Below are positions 1-5,162 of a stretch of 5,162 bases of DNA, in pieces. How positions within the stretch are numbered: the stretch's first letter is position 1; every line of letters starts with the position of its first letter. The stretch lies in NCBI GenBank assembly GCA_013695255.1, contig JACDAV010000027.1, positions 1 to 5,162 of the forward strand, read 5' to 3'. Made by a program: the position numbers and the translations under genes. This DNA comes from Chloroflexota bacterium. Lineage in GTDB: Bacteria > Chloroflexota > Limnocylindria > Limnocylindrales > CSP1-4. Under the pieces are notes generated by a model. It made no database searches, was not told the origin of the DNA, and saw only the letters and a program-made list of their open reading frames with translations.

Positions 1-2
1 GG

Positions 3-31
3 TTGCCCGCGCGGGCCTGTTCCGATAGCAT
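3..31 (+). promoter_or_regulatory. candidate pyrG promoter (-35 / -10)
   Basis: TTGCCC at 3-8 matches 4 of 6 bases of the TTGACA -35 box. TAGCAT at 26-31 matches 4 of 6 bases of TATAAT. The spacer is exactly 17 bases. Transcription would start at about 37-40, inside an A5C5 run (35-44), giving a leader of only about 20 bases that carries the ribosome binding site. The prediction rests on sequence match alone, and the window edge hides anything further upstream. Confidence 0.45.
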
Positions 32-36
32 CGGAA
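5..36. repeat. two palindromes across the pyrG promoter
   Basis: GCCCGCGCGGGC (5-16) is a perfect 12-bp palindrome lying over the end of the proposed -35 box and the spacer. TTCCGAT-AGC-ATCGGAA (20-36) is a perfect dyad with 7-bp arms that covers the proposed -10 box. If the promoter is right, neither is transcribed from it, so they would act as operator DNA. If transcription enters from upstream, both could fold as RNA hairpins. No U-tract follows on the + strand, so an intrinsic terminator is unlikely. Confidence 0.5.
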
Positions 37-57
37 AAACCCCCGGAGGAACCGACC

Positions 58-1779
<1,722 letters not shown>

Positions 1780-1849
1780 TCGGCGCCGAGCACATTCAGC
1801 TGCCGCGCACGCTCAGCTTCCGACCGCCTCGGCCATGATGCCGTGAGCG

Positions 1850-1882
1850 GGGAGGTCGCTCCGGCGCCGGGTGCGACGTCCC
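1850..1882 (+). terminator. hairpin downstream of pyrG, no U-tract
   Basis: Arms GGGAGGTCGC (1850-1859) and GCGACGTCCC (1873-1882) pair at 9 of 10 positions; the single mismatch is G1854-G1878. The loop holds CCGGCGCCGG, which can add a 3-bp apical stem. It begins 71 bases after the pyrG stop. The bases that follow (TGTCACGCGC) contain no run of T, so it is not a standard intrinsic terminator. It may end pyrG transcripts, protect their 3' ends, or be only a GC-rich fold. Confidence 0.4.
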
Positions 1883-1930
1883 TGTCACGCGCCCGACGCC
1901 CCGCAAACAGGGTGGACGCACCGGCGGGCG

Positions 1931-1936
1931 TAGAAT
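1931..1936 (+). promoter_or_regulatory. candidate -10 box for tal
   Basis: TAGAAT matches 5 of 6 bases of TATAAT and lies 34 bases before the tal ATG. No acceptable -35 hexamer is found at spacings of 15-19, and there is no TGn extension, so only the -10 half is supported. A start at about 1941-1945 would give a leader of roughly 28 bases carrying the tal ribosome binding site. Confidence 0.4.
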
Positions 1937-1970
1937 CGGCACCTGCCGATCCGCACCCGGAGCCACCCTC

Positions 1971-2684
1971 ATGAAGATCTTCCTCGACACCGCCGACATC
2001 GAAGAGATCCGGACCGTCGCCCGGTGGGGCGTCCTCGACGGGGTCACGACCAATCCCAGCCTCTTCGCCAAGACGAGCGGATCGTCCTACGAGGAGGTCC
2101 TCCAGGAGATCACGAAGATCACCAGCGGCCCCGTCTCCGCTGAGGTCGTCGCCGAGGACGTCGAGGGCATGCTCAACGAGGGTCGCGCCTTCGCGAAGCT
2201 CGCCCCGAACATCATGGTCAAGGTGCCCATGAGCGAGGAGGGCCTCGAGGCGATGTCCACCTTCGCCGAAGAGGGCATCAAGACCAACTGCACGCTGATC
2301 TTCACGGCCAACCAGGGCCTCCTTGCCGCAAAGGCGGGCGCGTCGCTGCTGTCGCCGTTCGTCGGGCGGCTGGACGACATCAACCAGGACGGGATGATCG
2401 TCATCCGTGAGCTGGTCGAGATCGTGGCCATCCACGAGCTGGAGACGGAGGTGCTGGCCGCCTCGATCCGGACCCCGGTGCACATGACCCAGGCGGCCCT
2501 CGCCGGCGCCCACGTCGCGACGCTGCCGTTCAAGGTGCTCCAGCAGATGGTTCACCACCCGCTGACCGACAAGGGGATCAAGCAGTTCCGGGCCGACTGG
2601 GACAAGACGCGCGAGGCACTGGCGGAGCAGTCCCAGCAGAAGAAGCAGGAGGTCGCGGCGGCGCCGACCCAGCCCGGGTCGTAG
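1971..2684 (+). CDS. tal: transaldolase, short YwjH/TalC type
   Basis: Cytosolic (beta/alpha)8 aldolase of the non-oxidative pentose phosphate pathway. It moves a dihydroxyacetone unit from sedoheptulose 7-phosphate to glyceraldehyde 3-phosphate, giving fructose 6-phosphate and erythrose 4-phosphate. Motifs in order: FLDTADI (4-10, Asp6), GVTTNPSL (24-31, Asn28), SAEVVA (56-61), IMVKVPM with Schiff-base Lys84, TNCTLIF (105-111), SPFVGRLDD (128-136), AASIRTP (163-169, Arg167) and HPLTDKGIKQF (196-206). This small family also contains fructose-6-phosphate aldolase (FSA). FSA of E. coli has Gln59 and Tyr131, whereas this protein has Glu58 and Phe130 at the matching places, as transaldolases do, so transaldolase is preferred. 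The usual fold ends near Trp210; residues 211-237 are a Gln/Lys/Ala tail. GGAG at 1959-1962, eight bases before the ATG, supports the start. The gap of 191 bases to pyrG suggests its own promoter. Confidence 0.94.
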   Translation: MKIFLDTADIEEIRTVARWGVLDGVTTNPSLFAKTSGSSYEEVLQEITKITSGPVSAEVVAEDVEGMLNEGRAFAKLAPNIMVKVPMSEEGLEAMSTFAEEGIKTNCTLIFTANQGLLAAKAGASLLSPFVGRLDDINQDGMIVIRELVEIVAIHELETEVLAASIRTPVHMTQAALAGAHVATLPFKVLQQMVHHPLTDKGIKQFRADWDKTREALAEQSQQKKQEVAAAPTQPGS

Positions 2685-2719
2685 GTCTCCACCTGCCGGG
2701 CGACTCGCGCTTGCCTGGC

Positions 2720-2748
2720 AGGAGGCGGGCCGTCCCGGCCCGCCTCCT
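2720..2748 (+). terminator. perfect 13-bp hairpin after tal, no U-tract
   Basis: AGGAGGCGGGCCG (2720-2732) and CGGCCCGCCTCCT (2736-2748) are perfect reverse complements around a TCC loop, starting 36 bases after the tal stop. This is the strongest hairpin in the window. CACTGTCAGTAC follows, with no U-tract. It is probably the tal transcript end or a 3' stabiliser. GGCAGG at 2717-2722 could instead pair with CCTGCC at 2692-2697, but the 13-bp stem should win easily. Confidence 0.65.
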
Positions 2749-2819
2749 CACTGTCAGTACGGGAAGGCGCACAGCCGAGCGTGGCCGACCTGGCAAACCG
2801 CGATCGCCGCGCGGCGCCA

Positions 2820-2930
2820 CGCACGTTAGTGCGGGAATTCCTCACCGTCGCTGAGGAACCTCTCACCGTCGCTGAGAAAGCACGGGCGGCGTGCCGGCGA
2901 ATCGACGATCCGCGAATGGTCACGCGGATC
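2820..2930. other. run of five small stem-loops or dyads
   Basis: Five inverted repeats follow one another: CGCAC-GTTA-GTGCG (2820-2833), TTCCTCA-N7-TGAGGAA (2838-2858), TCTCA-N7-TGAGA (2861-2877), GCACG-GGCGG-CGTGC (2880-2894) and GATCCGCG-N8-CGCGGATC (2907-2930). An alternative nested fold is possible: 2821-2825 with 2890-2894 and 2829-2832 with 2880-2883 would form an interrupted stem enclosing the two middle hairpins. No clear promoter precedes it, so whether it acts as RNA or as protein-binding DNA is open. Confidence 0.4.
2838..2879. repeat. paired dyad repeats with 21-bp period
   Basis: CTCACCGTCGCTGAG occurs at 2841-2855 and again at 2862-2876, exactly 21 bp apart, or two turns of B-DNA. 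Each copy is a dyad, CTCA-N7-TGAG. Extended to 21 bp, the units match at 17 positions. Two of the mismatches form a symmetric pair: C2840-G2856 in the first copy becomes T2861-A2877 in the second, preserving the dyad. This fits two adjacent binding sites for a dimeric regulator on one DNA face, or two RNA hairpins with one compensatory change. The centres lie about 118 and 139 bases before the proposed rho transcription start. Confidence 0.7.
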
Positions 2931-2952
2931 TCTGTGTCACGCGGATCTCCGT
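2919..2952. repeat. 17-bp tandem direct repeat at the rho -35 box
   Basis: GTCACGCGGATCTCTGT (2919-2935) is followed directly by GTCACGCGGATCTCCGT (2936-2952), 16 of 17 bases identical. The second copy ends on the first T of the proposed TTGACG -35 box. The upstream octamer GATCCGCG (2907-2914) is the exact reverse complement of CGCGGATC in both copies (2923-2930 and 2940-2947). Such placement is typical of an activator or repressor site, but the regulator is unknown. Confidence 0.75.
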
Positions 2953-2980
2953 TGACGCCGCTCACCGCCGCGCGTATCCT
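2952..2980 (+). promoter_or_regulatory. candidate rho promoter (-35 / -10)
   Basis: TTGACG at 2952-2957 matches 5 of 6 bases of the -35 consensus, and TATCCT at 2975-2980 matches 4 of 6 bases of the -10 consensus, with an ideal 17-base spacer. Transcription would start near 2987 and give a leader of about 105 bases. This is the best sigma-70-type promoter in the window. CTCACCGCCGC at 2961-2971, inside the spacer, repeats 10 of 11 bases of the left part of the upstream dyads. Confidence 0.6.
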
Positions 2981-3090
2981 CCCAGCATCCCACCGGCCCA
3001 CCGCAGCGGATGATTCCGCGCGACAGCCCGGCCTGGCCCCGGCCGTCCGATCGTTCCGCCCGGCCCCTACCCCACAGGTGACCCTACCCA
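2981..3090 (+). promoter_or_regulatory. C-rich, G-poor rho leader, possible rut site
   Basis: A hand count of these 110 bases gives C 55, G 27, A 16 and T 12, so C is about twice G. Rho loads on C-rich, G-poor, weakly structured RNA, and rho genes in E. coli and B. subtilis are known to be autoregulated. Small hairpins are possible at 3006-3019 (GCGGA-TGAT-TCCGC) and 3029-3045 (CGGCC-N7-GGCCG). The role in feedback is inferred, not shown. Confidence 0.4.
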
Positions 3091-3091
3091 G

Positions 3092-4483
3092 ATGCCCGGA
3101 AACGGACAGGACCCCCGGTCTCGCAATCGCCGCCCCCGCCGCCGCGTCCCGATGGGCGGCGGCGGCAATCGCGCTCCAGTGACCGAATACGACGAGATGC
3201 AGGAGCTGGAGGCTGCGCGCGAGCGCAACGACCTGGACATCAGCGACCTGCGGGAGATGAGCGTCACGGAGCTCCGGCAGGTCGGCCGCGAGCTCCAGCT
3301 CGACACCGGCGCCGATCGCAAGGACGACCTTGTCGATCAGATCCTTCGCCAGCAGACGGAGCGCGCAGGACACGCGTACGCGAGCGGCATCCTCGACATC
3401 GTGGACGAGGGGTTCGGATTCATGCGCCGCCACGGTCTCCTGCCGAGCCCGGACGACGTGTACGTCAGCTCCAGCCAGGTCCGGCGCTTCGGGCTCCGCA
3501 TCGGCGATCGGGTGAGCGGCGCCGTGCGCGCCCCGCGCGAGGCCGAGAAGTACTGGGGCATGCTTCGGGTCGACGCGGTCAACGGCGTCGACATCGACAC
3601 GGCCCGTCGGCGTCCCGTCTTCGGGGACCTCACCCCCGTTCACCCGGACGAGCTGATCAACCTCGAGGCGGATCCCAAGAACCTCAGCCAGCGCCTGATC
3701 AACCTCGTCAACCCGATCGGCAAGGGCCAGCGCGCGCTGATCGTCAGCCCGCCCAAGGCCGGCAAGACGATGCTGCTCAAGCACATCGCCAATGGCGTCA
3801 GCTCGAACTACCCGGACATCCTGCTCATGGTCGCCCTCATCGGCGAGCGGCCGGAGGAGGTCACGGACATGCGCCGGAGCGTCAAGGGCGAGGTCATCAG
3901 CTCGACCTTCGACGAGCCGACGGAGAACCACACCCACGTCGCCGAGATGGCCCTCGAGATCGCCAAGCGCCAGGTCGAGACCGGCCGCGACGTGGTCATC
4001 CTGCTCGACTCGATCACCCGCCTCGCGCGCGCTTACAACCTCGCGCTGCCGCCATCCGGCCGGACATTGTCCGGCGGTCTCGACCCGATCGCGCTGTACC
4101 CGCCGAAGCGGTTCTTCGGCGCCGCCCGGAACATCGAGGAGGGCGGCTCGCTGACGATCATCGGCACCTGCCTCGTGGACACCGGCTCCCGAATGGACGA
4201 CGTGATCTACGAGGAGTTCAAGGGGACCGGCAACTCGGAGCTCATCCTCGAACGCAAGCTGGCCGAGAAGCGCATCTTTCCGGCCATCGACGTCCAGCGC
4301 TCCGGCACCCGTCGGGAGGAGCTCCTTCTCGAGGAGGGCACGCTCAAGATGGTCTGGACCATGCGCCGGATGCTGTCGGCGGTCGGGACCAACGAGGGCA
4401 TCGAGCTGCTGCTCAACCGCCTCGCCAAGACGGACAACAACGCCCAGTTCCTCGCCACGCTGACGAAGAGCCTCGACGCCTGA
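3092..4483 (+). CDS. rho: transcription termination factor Rho
   Basis: Hexameric RNA-dependent ATPase/helicase that loads on C-rich nascent RNA and ends transcription. Order: Arg-rich tail (1-35, including RNRRPRRR 11-18), Rho_N helix-extended-loop-helix (about 50-88), cold-shock-like RNA-binding domain with DEGFGFMR (105-112; Phe108, Phe110) plus Tyr124 and Tyr154, then the RecA-type ATPase. Walker A is PPKAGKT (220-226, Lys225), the catalytic Glu is Glu252 in GERPEEVTD, Walker B is VVILLDS (Asp306), the Q-loop spans about 319-331, and the arginine finger is Arg407 in SGTR. These sit at a constant offset of +41 from E. coli Lys184, Glu211, Asp265 and Arg366. E. coli Asp210 is Gly251 here. 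Leu228 matches E. coli Leu187, so the Leu-to-Met change tied to bicyclomycin resistance in Mycobacterium is absent. At 463 residues it is longer than E. coli Rho (419), mainly at the N-terminus. AGGTGA at 3076-3081, ten bases before the ATG, supports this start; ATG 3152 has no such site. Confidence 0.98.
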   Translation: MPGNGQDPRSRNRRPRRRVPMGGGGNRAPVTEYDEMQELEAARERNDLDISDLREMSVTELRQVGRELQLDTGADRKDDLVDQILRQQTERAGHAYASGILDIVDEGFGFMRRHGLLPSPDDVYVSSSQVRRFGLRIGDRVSGAVRAPREAEKYWGMLRVDAVNGVDIDTARRRPVFGDLTPVHPDELINLEADPKNLSQRLINLVNPIGKGQRALIVSPPKAGKTMLLKHIANGVSSNYPDILLMVALIGERPEEVTDMRRSVKGEVISSTFDEPTENHTHVAEMALEIAKRQVETGRDVVILLDSITRLARAYNLALPPSGRTLSGGLDPIALYPPKRFFGAARNIEEGGSLTIIGTCLVDTGSRMDDVIYEEFKGTGNSELILERKLAEKRIFPAIDVQRSGTRREELLLEEGTLKMVWTMRRMLSAVGTNEGIELLLNRLAKTDNNAQFLATLTKSLDA

Positions 4484-4506
4484 CGGCCGAGGGCTTCAAG
4501 GTGACG

Positions 4507-4536
4507 CCGCAGCGCAGTGGCCTGCGAATCGTGCGG
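4507..4536 (+). terminator. two-part hairpin after rho, no U-tract
   Basis: CGCAG (4513-4517) pairs with CTGCG (4522-4526) around TGGC. Below an uneven internal loop, CCGCA (4507-4511) pairs with TGCGG (4532-4536). It starts 24 bases after the rho stop, and no T run follows. It is a candidate transcript end for rho, weaker than the hairpin after tal. Confidence 0.35.
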
Positions 4537-4537
4537 A

Positions 4538-4566
4538 TTGCGGACGACTCCTGCCCGTGCTAGGGT
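4538..4566 (+). promoter_or_regulatory. possible promoter for the last gene
   Basis: TTGCGG (4538-4543) and TAGGGT (4561-4566) are separated by 17 bases. Each matches only 3 of 6 consensus bases, but the -10 is preceded by TGC, an extended -10 motif. A start near 4573 would leave a leader of about 165 bases before the TTG at 4737. The call is tentative; readthrough from rho is the alternative. Confidence 0.3.
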
Positions 4567-4620
4567 CCCGCGGTAGTCGCGGCCCAGGAGGAGAGAGCCA
4601 GGGCCGCTCGCGGTAGCACG
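4556..4620 (+). other. possible structured RNA element after rho
   Basis: CGTGCTA (4556-4562) is the exact reverse complement of TAGCACG (4614-4620), closing a 51-base interior. Inside, CCGCG-GTAGT-CGCGG (4568-4582) forms a hairpin that GGG (4563-4565) and CCC (4583-4585) can extend across a two-base bulge. CGCGGTAG occurs twice (4569-4576 and 4609-4616). A purine-rich AGGAGGAGAGAG (4586-4597) has no start codon in range, so it is not an obvious ribosome binding site. The left arm overlaps the proposed -10 box, so the full fold forms only on transcripts read through from rho. Confidence 0.3.
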
Positions 4621-4725
4621 GTCCCCAGGCCGACGCCGCGACATCCGGACGACCGTCCGCTGGCGCCCGATCGACGCACCAGCGCAGCATCCAGGCGATA
4701 CCGCGGCGGCCGTCGTTCCACGCCC

Positions 4726-4731
4726 AGGAGA
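4726..4731 (+). promoter_or_regulatory. ribosome binding site favouring a TTG start
   Basis: AGGAGA lies five bases before TTG at 4737. The in-frame ATG at 4821 has no purine-rich site nearby; the closest, GGA at 4800-4802, is too far. This is the reason for preferring the TTG. Confidence 0.45.
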
Positions 4732-4736
4732 CCGAT

Positions 4737-5162
4737 TTGCAGGACGCATCGGTCGGACAGCGACGCGTCCCAGCGCGTCTGCGCCCGACCAGCCCGGACG
4801 GAACCGCGGCCCCCGCCTCCATGACCGCCGACCCGACCACCCAGCCCAGCCCGCCGCCCGGAACCGACCGAGCCGCCCGTGCCTGGTCGCGAGCGCCGCG
4901 CTTCGACTTCGATCCGGAGGCCGAGCAGCCGTCCGATCCACGCGGGCGACGGTCAGCGTTCCGGGTCGCGCTCCGTCTGGTGGCCGCGCTCGTCGTGGCA
5001 GCGGCGCCGCTGGGTGGCTGGTTCTCGGCCACCGGTGCGCTCGGCGCGACCGGCGGGACGGACGGCGACGGCCTGCCGCCAAGAATTGCCGTCGGCGGCG
5101 CTCGCAGCGCTCCGCGGCCCGAGGCGACGGCCCGCCCGGAGCTCGCTGGCCGGCGGGCGTCG
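4737..5162 (+). CDS. N-terminal part of a membrane-anchored protein (partial)
   Basis: An open frame without a stop runs to the right edge of the window and is cut off there. From ATG 4821 it reads 114 residues: a Pro/Asp/Arg-rich cytosolic start (MTADPTTQPSPPPG), basic residues RGRR (41-44), one hydrophobic segment at about 50-74 (core LVAALVVAAAPLGGW), then a Gly/Ala/Pro-rich stretch. Positive charge before the segment suggests that the N-terminus is inside and the rest is outside the cell, as a signal anchor. The start given is TTG 4737, 28 codons earlier, because AGGAGA precedes it; ATG 4821 is the alternative. The frame is open back to a TAG at 4614-4616, but codons before 4737 look non-coding. 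No family is recognised. B. subtilis has rpmE after rho, but this is not ribosomal protein L31. Minus-strand frames here lack motifs or plausible starts and look like shadows. Confidence 0.55.
   Translation, partial: MQDASVGQRRVPARLRPTSPDGTAAPASMTADPTTQPSPPPGTDRAARAWSRAPRFDFDPEAEQPSDPRGRRSAFRVALRLVAALVVAAAPLGGWFSATGALGATGGTDGDGLPPRIAVGGARSAPRPEATARPELAGRRAS

Larger units (their letters stand above)
2685..3091. other. structured gap between tal and rho
   Basis: This 407-base gap holds no convincing gene. A 133-codon GTG-started frame from 2781 overlaps the start of rho out of frame, has no recognisable motif, and its repeats follow DNA repeats rather than protein ones. The gap instead contains, in order, a strong hairpin, a series of small stem-loops or dyads (2820-2930), tandem repeats (2919-2952), a promoter (2952-2980) and a C-rich leader. 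Those parts are listed separately. Confidence 0.7.

Noticed and set aside
1780..1789. TCGGCGCCGA palindrome right after the pyrG stop
   Set aside because: A perfect 10-bp palindrome without a loop; common in GC-rich DNA and not a plausible terminator.
1908..1918. -35 box for tal
   Set aside because: The only TTGACA-like string (TGGACG, 1913-1918) is 12 bases from the -10 box, too close.
2834..2841. GGAATTCC palindrome
   Set aside because: A short restriction-site-type palindrome overlapping the first dyad; no separate function is needed.
2838..2952. CRISPR-like array
   Set aside because: There are only two copies of each repeat with no unique spacers of regular length; they are tandem operators or hairpins rather than a CRISPR array.
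2781..3182. GTG-started frame of 133 codons between tal and rho
   Set aside because: It overlaps the rho start out of frame, has no known motif, and its LTVAE repeat merely reflects the 21-bp DNA dyads. The 17-bp repeat breaks frame, so coding is unlikely.
2552..3937. Long minus-strand frame opposite the gap and rho
   Set aside because: It is antisense to the clear rho gene, with no recognisable domain; a GC-rich shadow.
4559..4582. T-box-like AGGGT...CCGCGG
   Set aside because: The GGNA part of the conserved T-box sequence is missing, no specifier stem is evident, and no tRNA synthetase or amino acid gene follows in the window.
4207..5082. Minus-strand frames over the rho end and downstream gap
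   Set aside because: Arg/Ser-rich, no motif, overlapping rho. The + strand frame from 4737 gives a sensible membrane-anchor layout instead.

Overview
The window is a high-GC bacterial chromosomal segment with every recognisable gene on the + strand: pyrG (CTP synthase), tal (a short YwjH/TalC-type transaldolase), rho (transcription terminator Rho), and the start of an unrecognised membrane-anchored protein that runs off the right edge. Strong GC bias at third codon positions, the compact transaldolase, the Arg-rich N-terminus of Rho and the gene order suggest a high-GC Chloroflexota-like bacterium. That placement is an inference; no 16S or ribosomal marker is present. In Bacillus subtilis the order pyrG-spo0F-fbaA-ywjH(tal)-murAB-glpX-rho-rpmE is known, so pyrG-tal-rho looks like a condensed form of the same ancient neighbourhood.

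Layout. 1-57: pyrG promoter/leader with a perfect 7-bp-arm dyad over the proposed -10 and an A5C5 run at the proposed start of transcription. 58-1779: pyrG. 1780-1970: gap with an imperfect 10-bp hairpin and, just before tal, a TAGAAT -10-like box. 1971-2684: tal. 2685-3091: a 407-base gap with no convincing gene but dense in structure: a perfect 13-bp hairpin, two dyads spaced exactly 21 bp, a 24-bp inverted repeat, a 17-bp tandem repeat that touches the -35 box of a good promoter (TTGACG-17-TATCCT), and a C-rich leader. 3092-4483: rho. 4484-4736: gap with a hairpin, a possible promoter and a possible structured leader. 4737/4821-5162: 5' part of a membrane protein gene.

How it fits together. 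CTP synthase makes CTP from UTP, transaldolase links pentose phosphates (the ribose source) to glycolysis, and Rho ends transcripts. The wide gaps and separate promoter candidates argue that the three are neighbours rather than one tight operon. Each of the three complete genes is followed by a GC-rich hairpin that lacks a U-tract, which suits a genome relying on U-less or Rho-dependent termination. The rho leader is about twice as rich in C as in G, as expected if Rho represses its own gene by early termination.

The region most worth attention is 2820-3091 upstream of rho. It carries more ordered repeat structure than a housekeeping promoter needs and looks like an elaborate, possibly undescribed, control region. 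No mobile element, CRISPR array, tRNA or rRNA was seen.
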